From assembly GCA_016185425.1 (NCBI GenBank), contig JACPNQ010000035.1, positions 64,001 to 128,000 on the forward strand: a stretch of DNA of 64,000 nt, written 5' to 3'. The notes under the pieces are model-generated. The model was given only the letters and a program-made list of their open reading frames with translations. It was not told where the DNA came from and made no database searches. The position numbers and the translations under genes were made by a program. Each line of letters begins with the position of its first letter. Within the stretch, counting starts at the first letter, position 1. This DNA comes from Acidobacteriota bacterium. GTDB taxonomy: Bacteria > Acidobacteriota > Terriglobia > Bryobacterales > Bryobacteraceae. Below, piece after piece: positions 1 through 10,000 of this stretch.

Positions 1-1
1 C

Positions 2-1099
2 GCGATCGATTGGGCTGCTGCGGAAGCGCTGGCGTTCGGCAGCCTGGCGCTGGACGGCACACCGGTCCGGCTCTCCGGGCAGGATTGCGGACGCGGCACC
101 TTCAGCCAGCGGCACCTGGTGTTCCACGATTCCGAGACCGGTGAGCCATACATTCCGATGCAGCACCTGGCTCCGAACCAGGCGAAGTTCGAGGTTTGGG
201 ATTCCAGCCTGAGCGAATACGCGGTGATGGGTTTTGAATTCGGTTACTCAGTGGCCGATCCATTGTGCCTGGTGATGTGGGAAGGGCAGTTCGGCGACTT
301 CGCGAACGGCGCCCAGATCATGATTGACCAGTTCATCTCCTGCTCCTATTCGAAGTGGGGCCAGCCGAGCGGGCTGGTGCTGCTGCTGCCGCACGGGCAG
401 GAAGGCCAGGGGCCGGAGCACAGTTCGGCGCGCCTGGAGCGGTTCCTGACGCTGTGCGCGGAAAACAACATGCAGGTTGTGAATCCGACGACGGCCGCCC
501 AGTATTTTCACCTGCTTCGCAGGCAGATGCACGGCGGAGAAGACCGGCGCGGCACGCGGCGGCCCCTGATCGTGATGACGCCGAAAGGCCTGCTGCGGTC
601 GCCGAAAGCATCGTCGACTCTGAGCGAGCTGACCAGCGGCGGATTCCGTGAGATCATCGGCGACGCCAACTTGATGGCCGCTGACGAGATCCGGCGCGTG
701 CTGCTGACGAGCGGCAAGATTTACTACGAACTGGCGGATCAACGCGAAAAACTGGCGGCAAACAACGTTGCGATCGTGCGAGTTGAGCAGTATTATCCAT
801 TCCCGAAAGCGGAGTTGCAGGACGTGTTGATGCGGTATCCGGTGACAGCGGAAGTCTGCTGGGTGCAGGAAGAACCACGGAACATGGGCGCTTGGCGCTT
901 TGTGCAGGAGCAGATTCAACCGATCCTGGATTCGACGCGCCGTTCGGTACGCTATATCGGGCGTGCGGAATCTGCCAGCCCGGCTCCGGGTTCGCTGAAG
1001 CGGCACCAGGCCGAGCAGGCGGACATTCTGGAAGAGGCGCTGAGCAGCGACTCGACTCCGCGGGCAAAAACGCGGCTGGTGGTGCGGCGGAAAGGCTGA
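2..1099 (+). CDS. sucA: 2-oxoglutarate dehydrogenase E1 component, C-terminal part (5' end outside window)
   Basis: The reading frame is open from base 2 to a TGA at 1097-1099, giving about 365 residues of the C-terminal part of an E1 (~900+ residues) of the 2-oxoglutarate dehydrogenase complex, the ThDP-dependent decarboxylase of the TCA cycle. The first residues read VRLSGQDCGRGTFSQRH, the conserved transketolase pyrimidine-binding segment of SucA; SEYAVMGFEFGYS, WEGQFGDFANGAQ and HGQEGQGPEHSSAR follow in the family order. The end carries the usual transketolase C-terminal domain (WVQEEPRNMGAW). An ORF caller would start at a GTG at 119, but homology continues upstream to the window edge, so that is not the true start. 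The next gene is convergent. Confidence 0.95.
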   Translation, partial: AIDWAAAEALAFGSLALDGTPVRLSGQDCGRGTFSQRHLVFHDSETGEPYIPMQHLAPNQAKFEVWDSSLSEYAVMGFEFGYSVADPLCLVMWEGQFGDFANGAQIMIDQFISCSYSKWGQPSGLVLLLPHGQEGQGPEHSSARLERFLTLCAENNMQVVNPTTAAQYFHLLRRQMHGGEDRRGTRRPLIVMTPKGLLRSPKASSTLSELTSGGFREIIGDANLMAADEIRRVLLTSGKIYYELADQREKLAANNVAIVRVEQYYPFPKAELQDVLMRYPVTAEVCWVQEEPRNMGAWRFVQEQIQPILDSTRRSVRYIGRAESASPAPGSLKRHQAEQADILEEALSSDSTPRAKTRLVVRRKG

Positions 1100-1121
1100 G
1101 GCCCGGCCGGGTCCTCTGCAC

Positions 1122-1916
1122 TCACCACTTTCCGGTTGCGAGCTCGGCAACTTCTTTCGCCGTGAGCGGGCGCCGGAATGTGGAGAGGTCATCCATCAGG
1201 CCAACGTAGTTCACGCCCAGCCGGAAGGTGGTATTGGCCATGTCCCAATCGAAGATCTCCTTGATGGGGCTGGAGGATCCCTGGATCTGGCCGTTTAGAT
1301 AAAGGGACGCAGTGCCCGTGGCTGCGCCGAGACCAGAGTAAGTGATGGCGATGTGCGTCCAGCGGTCGCGCGTGAACGGTGGTTTGTTGACGACGGCAAG
1401 GCGTCCGCTGAAGGCGGGGTTTTTGTCGGACTCGAGATTATTTGGATTCCATGCCTTGAGCGCTCCGAAAACGCCGAGACGGAAGTGGCGGGGCTTGTCG
1501 TCCTTGGTGAAGTCGACCCAGATGGCGGAGTTGTTGTAGGCCTTGTCGGTGACTTGCAGCGGATCGCAGAAGCCCGGGGCGAGGTCCTGATCGGGATCGA
1601 GCTTGAGCCAGAAGCTGATGGTGCCTTCGGTGCTATTGAAGTTCTGGGCGGCTTTGAAATAGACGGCTTTGGTGTTCTTCACGGGGAAGCGCAGCGCATC
1701 GCCTTTGCGGCCGGCGCCTTTCGCGTGTTCGACGCCGGAACCTTCCAGCCCGGGCTTGCCGGGCTCTTTGTAGGTCGGGGCGGAATAGAGCGTTTTATCG
1801 CCGGCCGCGGTTTTGGCGTTCACCGATCCGTCGAACGTGGCGCGAAAAAGGACGTCATCCTTCCAGTTCGCGGCGAATAGAGCGGTGGTTAGCAAGGGGA
1901 GGAACCAGCGGCACAT
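1122..1916 (-). CDS. Secreted LamG/concanavalin-like domain protein
   Basis: A protein of about 264 residues with an N-terminal hydrophobic signal peptide (MCRWFLPLLTTALFAA) followed by one LamG-type jelly-roll domain. Supporting segments are TISFWLKLDP, RDRWTHIAITYSG, ASLYLNGQ and a C-terminal YVGLMDDLSTFRRPLTAKEV, the usual ending of this fold where a new strand starts after a 'D-x-v-x-i-y-r-r-L' turn. It is probably exported; the ligand is unknown. The start at 1916 gives a clean signal peptide. An ATG at 1937 in the same frame is also possible, and neither has a strong ribosome binding site. It is divergent from the small secreted protein at 1951, leaving about 35 bp for both promoters. 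Confidence 0.7.
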   Translation of the reverse strand: MCRWFLPLLTTALFAANWKDDVLFRATFDGSVNAKTAAGDKTLYSAPTYKEPGKPGLEGSGVEHAKGAGRKGDALRFPVKNTKAVYFKAAQNFNSTEGTISFWLKLDPDQDLAPGFCDPLQVTDKAYNNSAIWVDFTKDDKPRHFRLGVFGALKAWNPNNLESDKNPAFSGRLAVVNKPPFTRDRWTHIAITYSGLGAATGTASLYLNGQIQGSSSPIKEIFDWDMANTTFRLGVNYVGLMDDLSTFRRPLTAKEVAELATGKW

Positions 1917-1950
1917 AGGGCTACTATACTGCGTCATAATCACAAGCGGT

Positions 1951-2289
1951 ATGACTCGACGATTCCTGATCTTCGCTTTTTTGACCCTTCCGCTCATCGC
2001 CGCCGATATCACCGGCAAGTGGACGTTCCAGGTGGATCTGGGCGGGGCGAGTGGATCGCCCACATTTACCTTTCAGCAGAAGGGTGAGGAGTTGACGGGG
2101 ACGTATGCAGGCCAGTTGGGCGAGGCTAAATTGAAAGGCACTGTGAAGGGCGACAAGGTGGAGTTTCAGTTCGAGACTTCTGCAGGCACGGTGGTTTATA
2201 AGGGCACCGTGGCAAGCGCATCAACAATGAAGGGGACCGCCGACTACGGCGGGCAGGCGCAGGGGACTTGGACAGCCAAGAAGGATTAA
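1951..2289 (+). CDS. Small secreted beta-rich protein, unknown function
   Basis: A 112-residue protein starting MTRRFLIFAFLTLPLIAA, a clear signal peptide with a cleavage site after the Ala pair. The mature part is short, rich in Gly, Thr, Lys and alternating hydrophobic residues (ITGKWTFQVD, GELTGTYAG-like repeats, KGTVKGDKVEFQF, GTADYGGQAQGTW), as in small beta-barrel domains often found next to acidobacterial secreted enzymes. It has no catalytic motif I recognise. The ATG at 1951 is chosen because it begins the signal peptide; the open frame extends upstream to 1813 but that part overlaps the divergent LamG gene. Confidence 0.65.
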   Translation: MTRRFLIFAFLTLPLIAADITGKWTFQVDLGGASGSPTFTFQQKGEELTGTYAGQLGEAKLKGTVKGDKVEFQFETSAGTVVYKGTVASASTMKGTADYGGQAQGTWTAKKD

Positions 2290-2394
2290 ATTCCTCTGAC
2301 GGTCATCACTTTTTGACCTGATTTTCATAGTGTCATGACTTTGTAACTCATTCATAATTGGCCCGAAACGAGAGGTTGCTAGGGTCGAGGGTGA

Positions 2395-5300
2395 ATGAGA
2401 CTATTGTTTTTTGCACTCACTCTGGCTACGTTAGCTTTCGCGCAGGACCGAGGCCGTTTTACCGGACTCGTGGCCGACACGACTGGCGCGGTGGTTCCAG
2501 GCGCAACTGTAAAGGTCAAGAACGAGAAGACCGGTTCGGAGCGAGTCGTGACGACATCGGAGACCGGCATGTTTTTTGTCACGAACTTAAGCCCGGCAAC
2601 ATATACGATCACCGCCTCCAGCAATGGATTGAGCGACGCGGTCTATAAGGAAATCAATCTGGCGCTGGCCCAGGAACGCACTGTCAACATTGTAATGCAG
2701 CCGACTACGGTGAGCACGGAAGTGACGGTTTCCGGCGGCGAATTGGCCGTCGTCGACACGAGTTCGGCTTCAGTCGGGGCAAACGTGAATGCGCGCGAAG
2801 TGGCGCAGTTGCCGATCAACGGACGGCAGGTTTCCCAGTTGTATTTGCTGGCACCCGGCGCGCAAACAGCGGGCGGCGGCACCTATGACAACATCCGATT
2901 CTCCGGCCGCGCGAATCAGCAGAACGCCGTGCGGTTTGACGGCGTGGAAGCTTCGTCCATCATCGACGCCTCACCGGGCAATCTGAACGGGCAGACCTCC
3001 TCGAGCTTCCGCCTGCAGGCGAGCCTGGAGACCGTGCAGGAGTTCCGCGTGGAATCGAGCAATTACCCCGCTGAATACGGCACCGGCACCGGTGGGCAGA
3101 TCGGCATTATCACGAAGTCCGGCGGCAATCAGATGCACGGCGCGTTGTTTGAGTACCTGCGCAACAATGCTCTGGACGCGCGGAATTTCTTCGACGGATT
3201 GAACAAGTCGCCGCTGCGGCTGAACCAGTTCGGCGGTTCGCTGGGCGGGGCGATTATTAAGGACAAGCTGTTCTACTTTGGGCACTATGAAGGGCTGCGG
3301 CAGCGCGCGGGATTCCCGCTTGTCGGACAGACGCCAAGCCAGGTCATTCGCAATCTTCCCGTGTGTGGTACGGGTGTCTCAGGCCGCTGCGTTGACGCGG
3401 CGGTTAAGCCGCTGTTGGCAGCGTTTCCTATTGGCAACTACGGCACGACGACGAACCCCGACTTCGACGTTGCGCGCCTCGACGGGCGCGCGCTGGTGAA
3501 TGAGAACTCGGGCAGCGCGCGCTTCGATTATCGCCAGGGCGACAAGAACCAGTTCTATGTGCGGTGGTTCCGGGACGATGGGTATTCGACGGCTCCGTTC
3601 GACGTTTCCGGCAGCGCTTTCGTGCAGAGGGCTGTGGCGCAAAACGCCGTCCTGAACTGGCAGCGCATCATCTCGCCCACTGTGATCAACGAGGCGAAGT
3701 TTGGCTACAACGGGCCGAAAACGCGCACGAACGGCGAGGCGCCCGTCGTGCCGGGATTGGACCTTTCGGGTGTGACGCTGAACATCACCGGCGCGAACGT
3801 GCTGGTGGGCATCGGCGGCCAGGGCGCGAGCGCCGGCATCTCCATTCCCTCCGGCCAGGTACGCTCGAGTAGCGCGACCAACGGCCGCGGCCAGCCCTAC
3901 ACCAACTACTCGCTCAGCTACGTGGACAACCTGAGTTGGGTGAAGGGCAATCACAACATCAAGTTCGGCGGCGAGTTCCGCCAGGTGCGTCTGTATACGG
4001 ACCGATTGGGCGGCGTAACCTATGCGTTCAGCAACTTGAATGCGTTTCTGGCGAATACGCCGGCGATCTCCGTCAACGGCGACTTGAGCGCGCCTAGCCC
4101 GTTCAACAACGGCGCAACCGGCAACCGGTTTGGCAAGACGGAGATGTTCAGCGCCTATGCGCAGGACGAGTTCAAGCTACGCCCGAACCTGACGCTGACC
4201 TATGGCCTGCGGTACGAATACTACACGCCGATGCGCGAAGACCGCAATCTGGTGGTGCTCTACAACATCGTCACCGGCGGATTGGATGCGCCGGGCAGCC
4301 GCTCGTTCTATCAGAGTTCGAAGACGGCGTTCGGGCCGCGCCTCGGCCTGAGCTGGGCGCCTTCGATGCTTAACAACAAGACAACATTTCGCATTGGCGG
4401 CGGCTACTACTACGGCCCCGGCCAGGGCGAGGACTTGATTCAGCCGATCGAGAGCGACCGCGTCAGTACGACGGCGGCGGGCCGCTATCCGGTGGATGCC
4501 AATGCGATCGTGAGAAACTTCAACCTCAGCACCGCCACTGGCATCGGCGTCCGTGCGTATGCGCCGGGCTACACGGTCCCGGAGAAGATCCTTTCTTACA
4601 CCGCTTCGGTGCAGCAGCAGTTGTGGGGCGGCGCCGTTTTGCAGTTGGCATACGTTGGAAGCCAGGGACGCAACCTGTTCCTGCGCAGCATCGCCAATAA
4701 GGTTGTCGGCGTAACGATGAATCCGGTGACGGGCGCCGGCTCGGCGGTCCGTGAGTTTGGATCTAAATTCGGTGAGATCGACTACAAGACCACCGGCGGA
4801 ACTGACAACTACAACTCGCTGCAGACGACGTTGAATCGGCGCTTCAGCCGCGGCCTGACGCTCGGCGCGCAGTGGACGTACGGACACAGCATTGGCAACA
4901 CGGGCGGCTCAAACGAAGCCAACACCGCGTCGAACCCATACAACTTCCGCGCAGACCACGGCAACAATGCATTCGATGTGCGCCACAGCGCCAACGTCTC
5001 CGCGATGTATGAGCTGCCCTTCGGGAAAGGCCGCCAGTTCGGATCGAACGTTGGACGTACGGCCGGCTTGATCGCAGGCGGCTGGGCGCTGGGCGGCATT
5101 GTGAATGCGCGCACAGGCCTGCCGCTCGATATCCGCATCACGCGGCCGGATATCGTCTATCGCGACACGCGCAACAACGCTATTGTCAACTCGCCGATCG
5201 TGCTTGGCGATGGCACCGTGGCGACGGTCCCTGTGATCAACGTGCCGGGCGGCGGTAACTCACGCGATGTGCGGTTCCCGGACGTAGTCGCGGGCGTGAA

Positions 5301-5697
5301 CCCCTTCCTCGTGTCGAGCGACCGTCGCTTGATCGTAAACCCGGCTGCGTTCGCGACGCCCGCTCCGGGCACATTTGGCAACCTTGGCCGTGGCGCGCTG
5401 CACGGACCGGGGCTCTCCCAGTTCGACCTCACTCTGCACAAGAAGTTCTCGATCACCGAACGGATCGCATCCGAGTTCCGCTTTGAGGTCTACAACCTCT
5501 TCAACCGCGCGAATTTCGGTAATCCAGTGGTGCGCCTGAACAACGTACTCGGTACGGGTACGAACCAGTTGCAGCCGGGTCAGGCATACACCGCGGCAAC
5601 GGCAGGCTCGTTCGGGCAGGCGTTGCAGACGGTGGAATCCGCTGTCGGCCTGGGCGCGCAGCGGCAGATTCAGTTGTCGCTGCGGTTCAGCTTTTAA
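2395..5697 (+). CDS. TonB-dependent receptor with N-terminal carboxypeptidase-regulatory domain (Oar-like)
   Basis: An 1100-residue outer-membrane receptor. Residues 1-17 are a signal peptide. About residues 20-105 form a carboxypeptidase-regulatory-like beta-sandwich (GRFTGLVADTTGAVVPGATV...TITASSNG). A plug domain follows (~110-230; REVAQLPINGRQVSQLYLLAPG, EYGTGTGGQIGIITKSGGN), then a long beta-barrel with repeated DNLSW/ KFGGEFR / YGLRYEYYTP strand motifs, ending in QLSLRFSF with the terminal Phe expected for outer-membrane insertion. This architecture is expanded in Acidobacteria and is thought to import large nutrients such as oligosaccharides or peptides; the substrate cannot be told. 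A GAGGG Shine-Dalgarno-like run precedes the ATG. It ends 3 bp before the convergent cytochrome gene. Confidence 0.9.
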   Translation: MRLLFFALTLATLAFAQDRGRFTGLVADTTGAVVPGATVKVKNEKTGSERVVTTSETGMFFVTNLSPATYTITASSNGLSDAVYKEINLALAQERTVNIVMQPTTVSTEVTVSGGELAVVDTSSASVGANVNAREVAQLPINGRQVSQLYLLAPGAQTAGGGTYDNIRFSGRANQQNAVRFDGVEASSIIDASPGNLNGQTSSSFRLQASLETVQEFRVESSNYPAEYGTGTGGQIGIITKSGGNQMHGALFEYLRNNALDARNFFDGLNKSPLRLNQFGGSLGGAIIKDKLFYFGHYEGLRQRAGFPLVGQTPSQVIRNLPVCGTGVSGRCVDAAVKPLLAAFPIGNYGTTTNPDFDVARLDGRALVNENSGSARFDYRQGDKNQFYVRWFRDDGYSTAPFDVSGSAFVQRAVAQNAVLNWQRIISPTVINEAKFGYNGPKTRTNGEAPVVPGLDLSGVTLNITGANVLVGIGGQGASAGISIPSGQVRSSSATNGRGQPYTNYSLSYVDNLSWVKGNHNIKFGGEFRQVRLYTDRLGGVTYAFSNLNAFLANTPAISVNGDLSAPSPFNNGATGNRFGKTEMFSAYAQDEFKLRPNLTLTYGLRYEYYTPMREDRNLVVLYNIVTGGLDAPGSRSFYQSSKTAFGPRLGLSWAPSMLNNKTTFRIGGGYYYGPGQGEDLIQPIESDRVSTTAAGRYPVDANAIVRNFNLSTATGIGVRAYAPGYTVPEKILSYTASVQQQLWGGAVLQLAYVGSQGRNLFLRSIANKVVGVTMNPVTGAGSAVREFGSKFGEIDYKTTGGTDNYNSLQTTLNRRFSRGLTLGAQWTYGHSIGNTGGSNEANTASNPYNFRADHGNNAFDVRHSANVSAMYELPFGKGRQFGSNVGRTAGLIAGGWALGGIVNARTGLPLDIRITRPDIVYRDTRNNAIVNSPIVLGDGTVATVPVINVPGGGNSRDVRFPDVVAGVNPFLVSSDRRLIVNPAAFATPAPGTFGNLGRGALHGPGLSQFDLTLHKKFSITERIASEFRFEVYNLFNRANFGNPVVRLNNVLGTGTNQLQPGQAYTAATAGSFGQALQTVESAVGLGAQRQIQLSLRFSF

Positions 5698-5700
5698 CCG

Positions 5701-6111
5701 CTATTGACCCAACTCGTGGCAGGCGTTGCAGACAACTGTGGCGCGGTTCTCTTTGTGGCAGTCGACACAGGCCGCCATCTTCGTGGACCGGTACAGTTCG
5801 ATCTTCGCCTGCTTTTTAACGTTTCCGTGGCAGGAAGTACAGTCCACTTGGGCTGTGGCATGGCGGGCGTGACTGAAGAAGACAAAGTCGGGCAGTTTGT
5901 AGATGCGCTGGGAAGGGATGGGTTGCTCGGCCTTCCCGGTGTGACAGGTATGACAGGTCTTCCATGCGGGGAAGCCGGCGCGCTCCCTGGTCACCGCGCC
6001 GGTATGGCAGAACGTGCATTCCAGGTTCAGCGACGCATGACGCTTGTGGGAGAACGAGGGTTCTCCAAACACCGGCAGCAGCATTCCGGTGATGAATAGA
6101 AGCACTCTCAT
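5701..6111 (-). CDS. Secreted pentaheme c-type cytochrome (c7/class III-like)
   Basis: A 136-residue protein with a signal peptide (MRVLLFITGMLLPVFG) and five CxxCH haem-binding motifs: CTFCH, CHTCH, CTSCH, CVDCH and CNACH. Isolated His residues in FSHKRHA and FFSHARHA lie ahead of the haem sites and would act as distal ligands, as in cytochrome c7 / NrfH-like proteins. It is likely a periplasmic electron carrier. Its start ATG shares one base with the stop codon of the upstream bestrophin gene (TGATG), implying translational coupling in a three-gene unit with the tricorn-type protease. Confidence 0.85.
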   Translation of the reverse strand: MRVLLFITGMLLPVFGEPSFSHKRHASLNLECTFCHTGAVTRERAGFPAWKTCHTCHTGKAEQPIPSQRIYKLPDFVFFSHARHATAQVDCTSCHGNVKKQAKIELYRSTKMAACVDCHKENRATVVCNACHELGQ

Positions 6112-7010
6112 CAGAGCCCTTCCGGCAACGCGTCGCGATGCAATTTTTCAATATCCGCCAGGGCATACAGATTCTTGTGAATGGTTTCGCAGATGTCTTC
6201 GAGCGGCAGGTCGTTATCATCATGACCGAAGGGCCCTTCAATCTCCACACCGATTTCTTCAATGCCGAAAAACGTATAGGCGAGCAACAGCACGCCGGCT
6301 ACCGTAGTCCAGCCGAACGATTCCACCATCGCGAACGGCAGTGTGAAGCAATAGATAACAAGCGAGCGCCGCAGATGCACAGCATATGCGAACGGCATCG
6401 GCGTCTTGCGAATGCGTTCGCAGGCGCCGGCATAATCGACGAGTTGCTGTACGTTTTGATCGAGTGAAGTAAAAACGATGTCGGAAATCAGGCCCTTGTC
6501 GCGCGCCTCGCGCAGGCAGTGGGTGATATTGACGGCCACGGCAAGCGCCGGGTGCTGTGCGTCAAGTGCTTCCTGGGCTTCGTGGACCGGAAGTTCGCGG
6601 ATTTGCGGCCCGAGCCCGTCGGTGCCGCGCAATCCGTGCATGGCGGCCCATGGGAATGCAACCGTCCAGCGCGTCAAACGGGCGATCAGCTCCGGGTCGT
6701 CCTTCAGGTGCACGCAGGCGGAGCGGACCAGGTTGCGTGTCTCGTTGACGATACCGCCCCACAGCTTGCGGCCCTCCCAGAATCGCTCGTAACTGGAGCT
6801 GGTGCGGAACACCAGCAGCATGCCCATGGCCACGCCCATCAGCGTATGCAGCAGCGATGGCATGCCCACGTCGTGCACATGTTTATGGAAGGCCACGACC
6901 CCGGCGGACCAGGCGACGCAGACCGCCACCCGTCCGCCGATCTCACGCACCAATGAGCCGCGGACGTCGAAGAAATGGTCAAGCCACTTATGGGGGTCGT
7001 ATTGGATCAT
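6111..7010 (-). CDS. Bestrophin-family (UPF0187) membrane channel protein
   Basis: A 299-residue integral membrane protein matching bacterial bestrophins, which form pentameric ion channels in the inner membrane. Characteristic segments are an N-terminal membrane pair (IGGRVAVCVAWSAGVV, LMGVAMGMLLVFRTSSSYERFWEGRKLWG), the strongly conserved RTSSSYERFWEGR motif after the first helices, the LTRWTVAFPWAAMHGLRG region, and a C-terminal LLLAYTFFGIEEIGVEIEGPFG segment followed by DLPLEDICETIHKN. Ion selectivity cannot be inferred. It starts 3 bp after the protease gene stop and overlaps the cytochrome start by one base. Confidence 0.85.
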   Translation of the reverse strand: MIQYDPHKWLDHFFDVRGSLVREIGGRVAVCVAWSAGVVAFHKHVHDVGMPSLLHTLMGVAMGMLLVFRTSSSYERFWEGRKLWGGIVNETRNLVRSACVHLKDDPELIARLTRWTVAFPWAAMHGLRGTDGLGPQIRELPVHEAQEALDAQHPALAVAVNITHCLREARDKGLISDIVFTSLDQNVQQLVDYAGACERIRKTPMPFAYAVHLRRSLVIYCFTLPFAMVESFGWTTVAGVLLLAYTFFGIEEIGVEIEGPFGHDDNDLPLEDICETIHKNLYALADIEKLHRDALPEGL

Positions 7011-7013
7011 TCG

Positions 7014-10000
7014 CTATTTCGCGTGGTTCGGGTACGCAGGTTCCGCGGGCTTTCTCGACGGATTCCTCTTCATCTGCTCAAGGGCGATCGCGATCGCCTT
7101 TTCAAGCTGCGGATCATGGCCCTGGCGAACCGCGGCGGGATCGCTCCATGATTCCACATCCGGCGCCACACCCTTGTTCTCCACATCGAACGCGCCGCTC
7201 AAATTGCGGAAGGCAAAGTTTGGCGCGGTGAGCGTGCCGCCGTCCATCAACACCGGATAGCCAAGGATGCCCACCAGCCCGCCCCAGGTCCGCGTACCGA
7301 CCAGAGGGCCGAGCTTGTGGAAGCGGAAGTAGTAGGGCATTGCATCACCGCCCGAGCCAGCGAATTCGTTGATGATCATCACGCGCGGCCCGGTGATACC
7401 CATCACGGGCGTGGTCGTGTCGTTACCGTATCTCGTGCGCCAGTAGTTCATCGGCTCGCGGCGAAGCACGTCGATCACGTAGTCAGCCGCCTGTCCGCCG
7501 CCGTTGAAACGTTCGTCAATGATGACCCCTTCCCGCCCCGACTGCGCGAAGTAGTAGCGGACGAAGCTCCGATATCCGCTCTCGCCCGTGTCCGGCATAT
7601 ACACGTAGGCAAGCTTGCCGCCGGAGGCCTGATCGACTTTGCGGCGGTTGCTTTCCACCCAGTCGAAGTAGCGGAGTTCGGTATCGGTTGCGACCGGCAC
7701 CACAACAGCGTCGCGCGCGTTTGTACCGGAAGGATCGGCGCTTACGCGCAGCTTCACCTGTTTGCCGGCGCGGCCCTCAAGATACGAGTGGATTTCGATG
7801 CCGGGAGTTACATCGCGGCCGTCGATCGACAGGATATAGTCGCCCCGCCGGACGTCGACGCCCGGAGCTGTCAACGGCGCGCGCAGAGCCGGATTCCAAT
7901 TCTCGCCGTTATAGATCTTGGCGATCCGGTAGCGCCCGTTGGCCACTTCAAAATCGGCGCCGAGCAGCCCGCCCGCGACCTTCTTCCCGGCGGGCACTTC
8001 TCCGCCGCGCACGTACAAATGGCCGATGGTGAGATGGCCCAACATCTCCGCGAAGAGATAATTCAAATCCGCGCGCGAGCCGACGCCGCGCAGATACTTT
8101 TCGTAGCGTTCCGACATTGCGCGCGCGTCCACGCCGTGCAGATTCGGGTCATAGAAATACTCGGCCTGCATGCGCCAGGCCTCGCGATACATCTGCTTCC
8201 ACTCCTCGCGCGGATCCACCCACACCTCAATCGCACTCGTGTTAATCACGCCTTCGCCGGCCTTCGGCGGCACCCCCGACGGCACGATTGACCATTCCGA
8301 TCCCTTCTTTAACAGGATCTTGTCACCATCGGCGGAGAGCGTCCAACTGTTCACACCTTCAGCAAAGACAGCACTCTTTCGCGCCTTCATGTCGAATCGA
8401 TGCACCACGCCCGGCGCGGGATCGTGGCTCTCGTGCAGATAGAGAATGCCTGCTTTGCCGGCCTCCAGGCCGCCGTAGTCGCGAGGCGGCACGGGGAGCG
8501 CGAGAATGCGTTGGTTAAGGCCATCGGTGTCGATCCGCACCACGGGCTTCCCTTCTTTCTCCGAATCCTTCTTCTCTGTCTCCTCGTCGCTCTCCGCGGC
8601 AAGCGGTGATGGTGTATCTTTTCGCAACACCATCACGTAGGCGCTCCGGTTCACGGAGAACGGATCGGAAGTCATATCGATCCAGCCGAGCGTCGGCCCG
8701 GAATTCGTCGACGCCGCGAAGTACAGATACAGACCGCTCCGGTCGAAGACCGGCCAGCGTGCGTCGCTCATGCCGTCGGTAAGCTGAATCGTTTTGCCGT
8801 CCTTCACCGAGTACGCGAAGATAGCGTGAAAATGCGACGGCAGCTCCTTCGTATAGGCGATCCACTCCGAATCCGGCGACCACGACGGATTGAATGAGCG
8901 GACGGGATCATAGTAGTAGTCCTTCGCGATTTCAGTCACTCTGCCGGTGGCGAGCTCGACCAACAACAGGTTCAGCCGGTTGTTCTCGCATGCAATCCAT
9001 TTCGAGTCGGGAGACCACACCGGATCGAAATAGTATCCGGGCTTGTCCGCCATGCGAATCGTCCGCTTCTCGCCGTCGCCGGCCTGGTCGCGGATCACCA
9101 ACGCATATCCGCCGCCCTCATCGCTGAACCACGCCACCGACTTCCCATCCGGCGACCAGGCTGGACCGCGATCATGCGCGCCGGGCGATTTCGACAGGAC
9201 GCGCACGTCGCCCTTCTCCGCCGGAACTGTGACAATCTCGCCGCGCGCCTCGAACACAGCTCTCTTGCCGCTCGGCGAGAGCGCAAAGCCGCGCAGCGCG
9301 TCCGCGGCCTTCATCCATCGCGGGCGTACTTCGCCGATATCGGCATCCACCGTAACGGGCACATCCGTCAGCTTTTTCGACTTCAAATCGTACAATTGCA
9401 GGCCGCCGAACTTTTCGAGCACAATCGCGCCCGGACCCGCCGACGCGGACTTGTAATCGAGCGCCGAATTGTCGAGCACACGCCGTACCTTCTTTCCCGC
9501 CGTGTCATAAGCGAAGAGCTTCACGGCGCCTTCTCGGTCGGAAAGAAAATAGACCTCGTTGCCGATCCACATCGGATCGAAGTCCGCCGAGTTTTCGCGT
9601 GGAACCTCCGCAACCGACGAGTCGCTCATCTGCCCGATCCAAATCTTCGTCGTCATCCCGCCGCGATAGTGTTTCCAGGAGTCATAGCTATGCGGCGGGC
9701 GGAAAAAGCCGATCGGCATGTAGGCGATGTGCGCACCATCGCCGGAGAACGATGCGGCCACGGCAAAGTGGAAAGGCAGGGGCTCTTCTGCGCCGCCGGC
9801 CGCGGGTATGCGGAATAGCTGGCGATAACGGGTTGTCGTCGCCGCGCGGCTGGAACGAAACACAATGTACTTTCCGTCGTTTGTCCAGGCAGTAGGCTCG
9901 TCAACGCCCGGATGATAGGTAATTCGCCTCGGAACACCGCCGCTGACGGGCACCGTGTATACGTCGAAGTTACCGTCATATTCCCCCGCAAAAGCCACCG